Below are positions 33,601 through 43,477 of a DNA stretch of 64,000 nucleotides, piece by piece. Both the position numbers and the translations under genes were made by a program. Numbering within the stretch: the stretch's first letter is position 1; each line of letters begins with the position of its first letter. The notes beneath the pieces are model-generated. The model searched no databases. It was not told where the DNA came from and saw only the letters and a list, made by a program, of their open reading frames with translations. Source of the stretch: Ciona savignyi (lineage: Eukaryota; Chordata; Ascidiacea; Phlebobranchia; Cionidae); the NCBI GenBank assembly GCA_000149265.1, contig CH002886.1, positions 243,644 through 307,643 of the forward strand, read 5' to 3'.

Positions 33601-35319
33601 GATGGCGGAACTCACCCAGGCTCTCTTCTCCATGAAACCTGATCTTCGAAGCGCTGAAGCAGGTGGGTTTGGTAGATTATCATCCGACCGTTTGGTCCGG
33701 ATGCTTCTCAATAGGAGATTGGGATGTGTTGTTTCCCAATGGGTTAGCAACTTTGATTTTAAAGTTTCCTTCGGGTCACTTTGTTTACTACATTCTTAAG
33801 CATAATGTTTTAGTTTGTTACTGTGGTTTGTTAGAAAACTCCGGCTCTAGTATTGTAATACATCTTGTGGACACAGTGGAGTTGCTAACATAGATTTACA
33901 AGGATAGGTACATTGGTAAAAAAAAGTTCATCCTCGTAACCTCTAGTGCAAGTCTGAAAATCATTTATTAGAAATTAAAACAAAATTACAACATTAATCA
34001 TGCTTTAACAAAATAGTAAGATGCACTTATCCTTTGTAAAACAATATAACGATTTCAATAGAGATACCTACTATAAATTAATAATATAACAATTATTTTT
34101 CCCAGATTTCTTCTCGCACTATATTGCCCACTCGGTGGTATCGAATAAGACTTGCCGACTGGAAGACGACATCGAAGCCACTAGGAGGATGCAACATGAA
34201 CTCCAACAGGATCCAAACTTCAACCTGTAAGTTCTACCGATGGCTAGTTCAGTTAATTTGTCATTTTTGTGGTGAAAACACGCAAGAAGTTCATAAAAAA
34301 TGAGGAAACCATCCAAATCTGGCATTAGCGACAATTGCAAAAAAATCTTATATTTCTTAAATGAAATATTTTATTGTTTGTATAACCAGATGTGGCCGGC
34401 AAAAATATACTTAATTAAAAAAATAATAATTTTACAAATTGAAAAAATATTTATATATATTTAAATCGAAATTACTATAATGAAAGCCCCAAAAAAGAGT
34501 GTGGTAAATCGACCAGATCAGTTAAGTGCACCCGTCTGTCAGTTCAAATCAAAATCAGCCACTATTCTGTTGGTTACATTTACCTGCAAAGCACTTTTGA
34601 TTAAAATTAATGGATTATCGGAATAAACAAAACTAAATCGATGTCTTCTACACACAAAACTTGCTGCAATATCTCCGTTAACACGACTAAGCAAGAGTTC
34701 TCATCTGTAGGGATAAATATTGTGTTGTCTTGAGTAACTAAAGGAATAAAGTCCAAACTTTTTGCATTCTTTGCAGAAGTAATTCTAACAAACGTTCCAA
34801 GGATGAAGTGGAAATTGAGGTAATTATTTGAATAGTATATTTGTATTTGTCCAGCCTATTAACTTCTATATTAGCACCCATTGCTAGTCGAAAGGTTTTA
34901 ATATAAATCTGCCGCAAGCTGGTCTGTTGTGAACTTAATGTAATGTAGATTACCATCTAAATTGTATGAAACACACTGCAATAACTCTGGTAACTGATGA
35001 CTCCTAGTAATATGATAATTAGTTACACCCTCTTTGTGTTACTACCCTTGGGGATAACCCCCAAATATCACATTATATATACATTTAGCTGAATGTAAAA
35101 GATGATTCTTTTAACACTATTACAAATATCTGTATTTACAATTCTCTTCATGTGCTGTACCTTCATTTACCGATTGTTGTAACCCGTCTTCACATAGATA
35201 GATCCAAGTAACCGATTCTAGTTTTATTTACATGTTAATTTCTCATGTACGGATAATTTTAGGACGAAGAATGTTCATCCACCCTTCTATCCACATTGTT
35301 ATTGAGCAACAGCTCTTGA
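30650..35319 (+). CDS. cacul1: CACUL1-like protein (CDK2-associated, cullin domain), 8 exons
   Basis: Exons: 30650-30749, 31932-32061, 32114-32324, 32820-32922, 33552-33662, 34106-34226, 34777-34819, 35263-35319; phases agree and give 291 aa. The body carries the cullin-like repeat seen in vertebrate CACUL1: FENICWPELKRVV, then CVYKCICSRHAERLHYSLL, CLEVLRKYGRALHEIVPIF, NSNLEDQLLNLFKLHVIDKH, VEPAVMAELTQALFSMKPD and FFSHYIAHSV. The C-terminal cullin homology/neddylation region is absent, as in the family. CACUL1 is known to bind CDK2 and promote its activity and to affect KEAP1-NRF2 signalling; those roles are transferred by homology. Residues 1-34 (Asn/Cys-containing) and the Ser-rich end LLLSNSS are not recognisably conserved. 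Introns 1 and 3 hold SINEs and a MITE. Confidence 0.85.
31094..31384 (-). repeat. SINE copy (main family) in CACUL1 intron 1
   Basis: From the inverted tail GGATAGGATATTCATGTTTA through CTCGCGCCCACCTTCGGGTT and AGTGCCTTGCCCAAGGACA to a head relict GGCACACTAAACCACTAGAC. Confidence 0.8.
31390..31870 (+). repeat. SINE fragment split by a MITE insertion
   Basis: The piece TAGTACGCCACATTTCAGCG before 31425 corresponds to the SINE head, and AGGGTTGCAAGTTTGGAACT through TTGAACCCAGTGGATG after 31783 continues it. The MITE at 31425-31783 interrupts the copy. Confidence 0.6.
31417..31791. mobile_element. MITE copy 1 (CCAGTATGG family)
   Basis: The element is 31425-31783 (359 bp). It begins CCAGTATGGAAAGTACGGCA and ends ACGTACTTTCCATACTGG, giving a 16-bp perfect terminal inverted repeat. 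The flanking octamers GCGAAAAA and GCCAAAGG match at only 5 of 8 positions. The interior is rich in TGTGCACAC words. The second copy at 43929-44306 lies in the opposite orientation. Confidence 0.8.
32486..32770 (+). repeat. SINE copy (main family) in CACUL1 intron 3
   Basis: Head GACAGATTAGTATAGTGGGG, then TAGTCGGTTGTATCCTTGGG, TGAACCCAGTGGATAATTGG and GGTGATCTGACGATTGCCCG, ending in TAAACATAAATATCATATCC. Moderately diverged. Confidence 0.75.
33466..33515 (-). repeat. tRNA-derived fragment (A and B box) in CACUL1 intron 4
   Basis: On the minus strand TAGCTCAGTTGG (33499-33510) is a good tRNA A box and GCTCGATACC (33468-33477) a good B box, separated by about 20 bases. The spacing is too short for an intact tRNA, so this is a relict or a SINE head from another tRNA. 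Confidence 0.5.
34503..34720 (+). repeat. Heavily diverged SINE in CACUL1 intron 6
   Basis: Pieces CCAGATCAGTTAAGTGCACC, CAAAGCACTTTTGATTAAAA, TGCTGCAATATCTCCGTTAA and GGGATAAATATT follow the order of the main SINE. Confidence 0.45.
34966..35065 (+). repeat. SINE 3' fragment in CACUL1 intron 7
   Basis: ACACACTGCAATAACTCTGG then CCCTTGGGGATAACCC correspond to the last third of the main SINE. Confidence 0.45.
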
Positions 35320-35800
35320 TATTACTACTCGACTGCGTGTATGGGAAAGTTCCAGCGACAGGATCCAGCAGTGCGGTTGTTTGGATCCAATTACAAACTT
35401 GAACGCTAAAGCTTCGGTTTTCCAATGACGCAATGTTTTTATTGAAATCATATTTCGCAAATTAATAGCGACCACCCTGTGCCAGATGTCGTTGCTGGGT
35501 GCTACCGTTGTGTTGTTCTGGAACCATCTTTTGTCAAATTGAAAACTTAAAAACTGCCAAAAGTAATTCTGTATTGATTTAAAACCTTTCAATTCGGTGC
35601 AACTCTAAAATAACTGCTCATTCGAATATGGGTATAAGGTGCCTTGAGATAACTGTGGAAATATTGGAGCTTTAATATTTACTGGAACTGAAAATTGTCG
35701 TCAACAATTATGCAAGTGACATTAAATACATTGCGCGATATATTGGTTGAGTTGTATGAAAGTTCTTGAAACATTGTGATGTTGTTGGGCGATTATCTTG
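35320..35800. other. 3' flank of the CACUL1-like gene
   Basis: Noncoding; no clear AATAAA within the first 300 bases and no repeat recognised. Confidence 0.4.
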
Positions 35801-36002
35801 GTCCTACATTGTCGGGTTGTCAGTCGAAAGGTTGTTGGTCGAGAACTGGTCGATTGGTAGTCAATTTTGTCCCTGGACAAGGCACTGTGCTGCCGTCTCC
35901 AGAAGCTAATAGATTTATTGGTTTAACAAAAACAGCATAAACTTCTCAATCTTATACAAGAATTGCCCAGGTAACCGTAATCTCAAGACTAACGATTATA
36001 CG

Positions 36003-36537
36003 TGTAGCAATTTCGCCATTATGTATTATATTATTTGCTTTTGGGACGCATTGTACAGATTTGTTTTACTGTTTTAACATACAGCCTGTAATCCGGCTTA
36101 GGAAACTTCTGTTTCCTGAATAATTCTTCTCTCACGAACCACGTGTTATGCCGCCTTTTTTTGTACACGTATCCGCTTGTTCTGAAACGTGGTGTTAACG
36201 AATTATTCTAAACATGTGGCTTAACGAAACGACAGCCTAAAAACGTCTAATGATATGTCAGTCTACGATTCGACTAAAGAAATCAGAGTATAAGAACAAC
36301 GTCTAACTGTACGGCAGCCGATCATATTCAACTAATGAAAGCGAAATTGAACTATTCGAACTGTTTGTACTTTACTGTGTCAGCTTATTAATAAACAAGA
36401 ATAAAAGCCCCTTCCGTGAGTTGTCGGATTGCGAGAGTCAAATTTAACTGAGTACGGTCAGCCAGAGAATCATCTGACCAGATCAAGTGTCAAGCAATAG
36501 GCACAATTAACAAACATATATTGGGCGACCCCCTACA
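36003..36537 (+). repeat. 5' LTR of the Gypsy element
   Basis: Starts TGTAGCAATTTCGCC and ends CGACCCCCTACA, so the ends form the TGTAG/CTACA inverted repeat. AATAAA occurs at 36390-36395 and again about 10 bases later. Confidence 0.95.
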
Positions 36538-36589
36538 GTGGTGACTACCCAATACGTGTGGAACACGCAAGTCTATTAACGAAGAAAAA

Positions 36590-36850
36590 TTGTGGGAAAC
36601 GCAATCGTCCAAGTTGGCATCATTCGTCCGAGGTTTGGCTTCAATCGTTCAAGTTGGTATCAACCATCCGAGTTTTGGATTCAATCGTTCAAGTTGGTAT
36701 CAACAATCTTCCGAGTTTTGGCAATAATTTTCTGAGGTTTGGCAACGCAATCGTTCTGAGAACAATCTTCCGAGGTTTGGCATCAATCCTTCAAGTTGGA
36801 CATCAATTGGTTTGGCAGTAATTTTCATCCGAGGTTTGGCATTCGTCGTG
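36590..36850 (+). repeat. Irregular tandem repeats in the Gypsy leader
   Basis: Variants of TCAATCGTTCAAGTTGGTAT and ATCCGAGGTTTGGCA alternate at least six times between the 5' LTR and gag. The region is noncoding. Confidence 0.7.
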
Positions 36851-37135
36851 GGAGAGACTTTTCTGTGTGCGCTTGGAATCTTCTCTGTTGGTCGAGGAAT
36901 CATCGTCTCTACGTGTCATCGACAGTATAGTGTCCTTTATATTTATTAGTTTTAATTTGTGTTGTGGGTATTTGATAATTTCGGGTTAATATATACTAAC
37001 TTGGTTTCTCTTTATTTAATGGTTAAAATTATTTTTGTATCGGGCCAACGTAACTTGGTTTGATTTCCTGTTCTATGTGTTTGGTTGGACTGGTACAAGA
37101 TAGTTATTCTAATCTTGGCACAGAGATGGCGTTAA

Positions 37136-38481
37136 GCGGATTTTCATTGAACAATTTATTTCCCAGAAGGAACCCAAGACACAGCCCTACACAGACCAGT
37201 ACGACACAAAGCGTCACCTTTGCAAATGCATTTGATAACGGACACATCACACCAGAATCGTCGGACAGTTCAGCGCAGGTCAGTAATGCTTCTTGCTTTG
37301 GGTTACCCGATAGTCTTGGCACGCCCTTCGATTTAGACGACCGTGTTGGACGGCATCGACCAGATAATGTACCGCCCACAACATACCCCATGGAACGCCC
37401 TTTATTTCCTTCTATTGTCCCACTTTCCTCAGCCCACCCACCCGATTATTTTTGTCCTAATAGTAAAATAGATTTACGGCCCATCTGGCGTCACTCTATA
37501 GCATTTTGGTTCGACTATGTGGAAACCGTGTTTGTAAAAGAAAACGTAACTAGCGAAAGGGACAAGTTTGATGCGACCATTGTTGCCCTAAGCGACGAGG
37601 TTATCGAAAAGATACATTTCGTAATAAATCCCAGCTCTGCCACTCCTTACAGCGACCTTAAAAACGCTGTGATCCGTAAGTTTACCCGTAGTAACGAACA
37701 AAATTTATATTCTTTTCTCGAAACGCGCGACTTGGGAAATTATTCGCCGAGTGAATTCGTACATAAGTTGCGCGCGAAATTAGGAGCTCATCGTGATTCG
37801 TCCCTTGGTGATAGAATTATTCGTCAAAAGTTAATTAAATCCGTCCCTCCGAATATTGGCATTATTTTGCGGTCCAGAGCAGATCTCGAGTTAAATAAGT
37901 TGGCAGATTTAGCGGACGATATTTCGCAAGACTTTGGGCAAGAAAAAGATTTGTCGGCAGAGCTCCAAAGGCAGGCGTTAGTTAACAAATCTGTGGAGCA
38001 GCGTATTGACAAATTGACTGAATATGTTAAAAGTTTGATTGTTGCGTCGAAGTCTAAGCTAAGTTCGCTTGCAGAGCCGGTTTGTCGAGCGGTTTCTTTC
38101 CCCAGTAGACCACGTTTTCCCTATAGACCGCAGTTTGGGCGTGGCTATAATTCACGCAAATTTGTTCCTCGTGGGCCACGTGGCGATTTTCCTCGTGGTC
38201 AAAGATTGTGTTATCGACACCAGCGTTATGGTAACGATGCCTTGGGCTGCGACGGTCCCTGTAACTGGAATCAATTTTCAAAAACACGCACGTTTCTGAG
38301 TAGGATTCCTCATAAGCGTGCCTATTCTATTGCCTCTTGTATGCGACCTATACCTCATTTTTCTTTAGATAAATTTTCGTCTAGTCGATTGTTGCGTGTT
38401 TTTGACAGGCGAAATAAGCTTAATTTTTTAATTGACACGGGGTCCGAGATTTCTATAGTGCCTGTGAGAGATAAACGTTAA
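37136..38481 (+). CDS. Gypsy gag with the start of protease
   Basis: About 448 residues if translation starts at the ATG at 37136; an upstream in-frame ATG at 37060 is also possible. The middle (about residues 110-300) has the helical capsid-like pattern of Gypsy gag, including SEFVHKLRAKLGAHRD and RQKLIKSVPPNI. A nucleic-acid-binding motif CYRHQRYGNDALGCDGPC, a Cys/His arrangement seen in metazoan Gypsy elements, follows an Arg/Gly-rich tract. The frame runs into the protease active site FLIDTGSEIS and then stops at TAA 38479-38481, well before a protease domain would end. Confidence 0.85.
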
Positions 38482-38570
38482 CTCCTTGTTTCGCTCGAAT
38501 AAATCTAAACTGGTCACACTGAACGATACTGAAATAGAGTGTTTTTGGTAATGAATATTTAGAGATTGAT
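38482..38570 (+). pseudogene. Frame breaks inside the Gypsy protease
   Basis: After the gag-frame stop, protease-like sequence continues in the next frame from about 38480 to a TAA near 38548, then in the third frame, which leads into pol. Two shifts within about 70 bases are not the pattern of a single programmed frameshift, so I read this as indel damage or sequence error. Confidence 0.6.
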
Positions 38571-41500
38571 TTGGTTAATTGTGGAGTCTTTCATTGGCGT
38601 TTTAAAATAGCAAATGTGCGTTTGCCGATTTTGGGCGTTGATTTTCTGGAGCATTATGGTTGCGTTATCGATTTCCGTAATCGGCGTGTTAAAATGAGTG
38701 GTCCACGCGTATATTTATCTGTTCCACCACGTGTTTCGAAACCACGTGGCGAGTCGTTTTCGGAGTCACGTGTTAATAAATGTGCAAATTCTAACGGCCC
38801 ACATGTTGAGGAAGCAGGCATTTCCTGTGACCCAGTTCACAATAGCCCAGTCTGTCACATTGTTAAGCCTGCAGATGTGACGGATTTCAACCATTTCCCC
38901 GACTTATTTCCTTCTGCGTTCGATGTGTCACGTTTCAATCTCCCTGTAAAGCATGATGTTGTCCACGCTTTAGAAACTACTGGTTATCCCATTAAGTCAC
39001 GCGTTCGCCGTTTAGATCCGGAGCGTTTGTCTGCAGCTAAGGAAGAAATATCTAAACTGCTTAAACAAGGTATTCTTCGGCCTTCCAATAGCTCCTATGC
39101 CTCACCTCTTCACTTGGTTAAAAAGGGCGATGGTTTTCGCGTTACGGTTGATTATCGCCAATTGAATTTGCAAACAGTCCCCTCCCGTTACCCCATTCCC
39201 TTATTGGCAGATTTAACGTCTAACCTTAGTGGCTCTACTATCTTCAGTAAAATCGATCTTAAATCGGGTTATTTTCAAGTCCCCGTTAAGCCTGAAGACA
39301 TTCACAAGACAGCAATGTTAACGCCGATTGGACTGTTTGAGTATACGCGTCTACCTCTTGGTTTAAAGAATAGTGGGGCCACATTTCAAATGTTCGTGGA
39401 CAAAATTTTTGGCGATTTGAATTTTATTTTCAACTATATAGACGACGCTATTATTTTCTCGAAATCTAAGGAACAGCACGTAGAGCATTTGTTGGCTGTG
39501 TTTGAGCGCGTGTTGGAGTTTGGCCTAATTTTAAATAAAGAAAAGTGTATTTTTGGCGTAGAGACACTTGATTTTTTGGGTCACACCGTATCTAAGGACG
39601 GTTTAACTCTGCCTAAATCTAAAGTCGAAGCGTTGTCTGATTTCCCCAGGCCGCTAGATGTCCGTGGTTTGCGACGGTTTTTGGGCGGTATAAATTTTTA
39701 TCATAGGTTTATTGACGACTGTGCAACTGTTCTAGCGCCATTAAATGCTCTTGTATCGCCCAAGTCAAGTAAGTCTGCACCGGTCGTTTGGACTAAGGAA
39801 GCCATTAAGGCATTTCATGATGTTAAGCGATTAATTGCCAGTAAGATAACATTGTCTTTTCCTGTCGCTGGTGCTGAGACTAGACTTGTGACGGATGCAA
39901 GTTTGGTAGCAGTCGCAGGTGTTTTGGAACAAAGACTGGACGCTGGTTGGGCTCCGTTGGCTTATTTTTCTAAAACACTAACTTCTCCAGAACGCAAGTA
40001 TAGTGCATTTGATTTAGAGTTATTGGCTGTATTTGAGTCCATTAAACATTTCAAATATTATCTGGAAGCGCGGGAGTTCACTATAGTGACTGATCATAAG
40101 CCATTGGTACATGCGTTCGAGACGCGTTTTGAAACAGCTTCCCCGCGACAGAGTAGACATTTGAGCTATATAGCAGAGTTTAATTGCCACATGGAGTATG
40201 TAAAAGGTGTAGATAATGTCGTTGCTGATTGCTTGTCCCGTCCACAGGTTAACGCGGTATTTACCATCAACGAGCCTGGTATCGATTTCGTTGAATTTGC
40301 GGCAGCGCAGGGGTCCGATAGGGACATTCAGGATATGGAGTTGTTGTATTCGCCACGTTCGGGTTTACAGATAGAGACACGTTTATTGCCCGAGTATGGG
40401 ATTAATCTGTTAGGAGACATCTCTTCTGGGTCGTTTCGTCCATTAGTTCCTGCCGTGTTTAAACGTAAAGTATTTGACCATTTTCATGGAATTGCTCATC
40501 CCGGTATTCGTGGTTCACAGCGATTAATTGGCGAACGTTTCGTGTGGAATGGAATGAATGCTGACATTCGCGATTTTGCTAAAGCATGTTTACACTGTCA
40601 GCAGTCAAAGGTAAATCGTCACACGCATACTAAGATTCAAACTATTTCTGTTCCGTCCCAACGTTTCCACAGTGTCCATATTGATTTGACTGGCCCTTTA
40701 CCAAACTGTGAGGGGTATAGATATGTGTTATTGATCATTGACCGCTTTTCTCGTTTCCCTGTTGCCGTTCCATTAATGGACATGTCTGCAGAGAATGTTA
40801 TTCGTGCATTTTGCTTACATTGGGTCGCCTGCTTTGGCGCGCCAGCTCAAATTGTTTCAGATAGAGGGAGCCAATTTACATCACGTTTATGGTCGGACTT
40901 AGCTCGTTTTCTTGGTACTAAGTTAATCTTTACGACAGCTTTTCATCCACAATCAGATGGAATTGCGGAGAGGTTTTTCCGCACTTTTAAGGCATCTTTA
41001 ATGTCAAGGTCGAGTGAATCTGGCTGATTAAATGATTTACCATGGGTCATGTTAGGTTTGAGAGCCGCTTTTAAGCAGGATCTTGGCTGCTCCTGCGCTG
41101 AGTTAGCTTTCGGCATGCCGCTACGATTACCTGGTCAGTTTTTTGAAACTCCGGATTTTACTGTAGACCATGGTACCTACTTGCATGAACTGCGTAAGCG
41201 AATGGAGAGTTTGCGTCCGACCTTGCCTCGACCACCTCACAATACTTCTTCCTATGTTGACCCTCAGCTGTGGACTTGTTCGCATGTCTTTGTGCGCGTT
41301 GACACAGTCAAAAGGTCCTTACAGCGTCCTTATACCGGTCCTTTTCGCGTGGTAGATCGTTCGGACAAATATTTCACCATAGATTTCGGTAATCGACAAA
41401 CTACGGTGAGCCTTGACCGACTTAAGAAGGCTAGTGCATTGTTTGATATTAAGGAAGCTCCGAATAATCAATCTGGTTTAACTCAGGTAAATGGCGAAAA

Positions 41501-41588
41501 TAATATAATGAATATTGCAACTGATGTGGGAGTTCCCTTTATTGATGATGTTGTGGAAGAGGGAGAGGGTGTCCACATTGCCACCTGA
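38571..41588 (+). pseudogene. Gypsy pol: reverse transcriptase, RNase H, integrase (with a nonsense codon)
   Basis: One frame from 38571 to 41588, interrupted only by TGA at 41025-41027. Order: end of protease (ILGVDFLEH), reverse transcriptase with SKIDLKSGYFQ and the YIDD catalytic motif at 39435-39446, RNase H with LVTDAS, FDLELLAVFESIKHF and VTDHKPL, then integrase. The integrase has an HHCC zinc-binding module ending ACLHCQQSK, then the DDE catalytic residues in HIDLTGP, VSDRGSQF and GIAERFF. The TGA lies just after the catalytic Glu region, and the frame continues with the C-terminal part containing PYTGPFRV, a GPY/F module. Function is therefore likely lost unless the stop is read through or is an error. 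Confidence 0.9.
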
Positions 41589-41727
41589 AATTGATGCGAG
41601 TGTTCCTTTTCATAGTAACATACTGGGTGAGCTAGAGTTATCCACATCGCCACCTATTCGTCAGAGTCGTATTGGTCGTAAAATCCGCAAGCCAGTCTAT
41701 CTGTCTAATTACGAAACCGAGTTTTAG
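41589..41727 (+). pseudogene. Out-of-frame end of Gypsy pol
   Basis: A typical pol-tail sequence (IRQSRIGRKIRKPVYLS) is open in the next frame up to TAG at 41725-41727, while the main frame stops at 41586. A one-base shift around 41570 would explain this. From 41728 to the 3' LTR no coding sequence is evident. Confidence 0.65.
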
Positions 41728-42258
41728 AAAGATCGCCCTATGTGGAGTATTCGGTTTTGTTCTTCTTTTATTTAGTTGCCAAAGAAAAAACCTATAGCCC
41801 CTCTCTGGTCCTTATAATTTTTTAACTATTTTCTGCCTTTCTAATTTTTGGGCTGCGTTCTGGACGGTTATGTTTCTGTGTGGCTGTTGTCCAATCTTGG
41901 TCGGCGCGATTGGTGGTCACGTGCGGAGGCGTCGAAATGCTCAGAGACGAGACATTGCTGATTATGTGTGGACTGATCAGGCTGACTCTTGAACATTTAA
42001 TATACCCACAATTTTTAACCATACACTCTCACCCCCTCATACAATCCCAAACGATTTGATTTGTGCCTAGAGTAGAAAAACAACCCTTGTTTCCAGTTTT
42101 TCCAGATTCACCGAACCGATGTCCTGCAAAGCTACAAGTTGGATCCTCGCATCATCGTCTTGTTTTTATTTGTCGCGAATTTCCTACAACCGTTTTCCTA
42201 TACCTCATATTGGACAAATGGTTTACAAATTTAAAAAAACTCCGAGGAAGGGAAGTGT

Positions 42259-42792
42259 TGTAGCAATTTCGCCATTATGTATTATATTGTTTGCTTTTGG
42301 GACGCATTGTACAGATTTGTTTTACTGTTTTAACATACAGCCTGTAATCCGGCTTAGGAAACTTCTGTTTCCTGAATAATTCTTCTCTCACGAACCACGT
42401 GTTATGCCGCCTTTTTTTGTACACGTATCCGCTTGTTCTGAAACGTGGTGTTAACGAATTATTCTAAACATGTGGCTTAACGAAACGACAGCCTAAAAAC
42501 GTCTAATGATATGTCAGTCTACGATTCGACTAAAGAAATCAGAGTATAAGAACAACGTCTAACTGTACGGCAGCCGATCATATTCAACTAATGAAAGCGA
42601 AATTGAACTATTCGAACTGTTTGTACTTTACTGTGTCAGCTTATTAATAAACAAGAATAAAAGCCCCTTCCGTGAGTTGTCGGATTGCGAGAGTCAAATT
42701 TAACTGAGTACGGTCAGCCAGAGAATCATCTGACCAGATCAAGTGTCAAGCAATAGGCACAATTAACAAACATATATTGGCGACCCCCTACA
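42259..42792 (+). repeat. 3' LTR of the Gypsy element
   Basis: 534 bp, same ends as the 5' LTR. By eye it differs in one A/G substitution near position 29 and one missing G in the run before CGACCCCCTACA. Confidence 0.95.
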
Positions 42793-42842
42793 TACGTGTG
42801 AATGCACACTACGTTTTCTTCCATAAAACATGAACATAGGAA

Positions 42843-43136
42843 TAGGATAGGATATTCATGTTTATCCCTGTGAATGGGAAAACCTAGGGGGTTATCACAC
42901 GGGCAATCGTCAGATCACCTCGCGCCCATCGTCTGGTTACCGGAGCTATTGCAGTGTGTTGTATATGATGGACACGTTCCTTCAATTTGGTAGAACCCAT
43001 TAATCCGCTGGGTTCAGGCAATGTCCGGTAAAGTGCCTTGCCCAAGGACACAACCGACTAGCTAGCGACCAGTTTCGCACCTGCAACCTTTCGATTGAAA
43101 GGCGACGCACTTAACCGCTAGACCACCGGGCCGGAC
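42843..43136 (-). repeat. SINE, full-length copy (main family)
   Basis: Complete and little diverged, from the inverted tail AGGATAGGATATTCATGTTT to the inverted head GACCACCGGGCCGGAC. It lies tail to tail with the older SINE that ends at about 42838. Confidence 0.9.
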
Positions 43137-43477
43137 AACATTTAATTCAAAGACTCGTCAAGGCAATTTTAGTTTTCGTCAAGGCAGTTTAGTTCTGCAT
43201 TAATCGCAAAGTTTTCCTTTGGTTTACTTTTACATGACACAAACCAAAAGAGAAATTTGCATGTTTTACAAAATATAAGATGAGATAATCAAATCAATTT
43301 TGATCCTAAAGGGTCCTTGATCGCTCAACCCGAAGATGTCTCCTACCTGTGCTAATCGGGTTAAAATATTGTGGTTGACTGTCTTGTTTTTGTTTTGGTC
43401 AAAAGTTTCGGAGAATTATTTTATCACCTGGGTCGGAGGATTAATTGAATATGTTACCATCTAATTGAAATGAAAAT

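Larger units (their letters stand above)
35999..42796 (+). mobile_element. Ty3/Gypsy LTR retrotransposon with TACG target duplication
   Basis: The element is 36003-42792 (6790 bp), flanked by TACG at 35999-36002 and 42793-42796. Order is LTR, leader, gag, protease, reverse transcriptase, RNase H, integrase, LTR, which is the Gypsy order. The two LTRs differ at one substitution and one single-base indel over about 535 bp, indicating a recent insertion. A candidate primer-binding site begins at TGG 36539, two bases past the 5' LTR. A polypurine tract GAGGAAGGGAAG is at 42244-42255. The coding region is broken in the protease, in the integrase and near the end (see parts). Confidence 0.95.
35803..42838 (+). 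repeat. Old SINE copy split by the Gypsy element
   Basis: The 5' part at 35803-36002 (TCAGTCGAAAGGTTGTTGG, CCTGGACAAGGCACT, GACTAACGATTATACG) continues after the retrotransposon at 42793-42838 (TACGTGTGAATGCACA, CCATAAAACATGAACAT). Joining the two parts restores SINE order with TACG counted once. Confidence 0.75.

Noticed and set aside
37104..38299. Antisense and alternate frames over Gypsy gag and pol
   Set aside because: Shadows of the real gag and pol frames.
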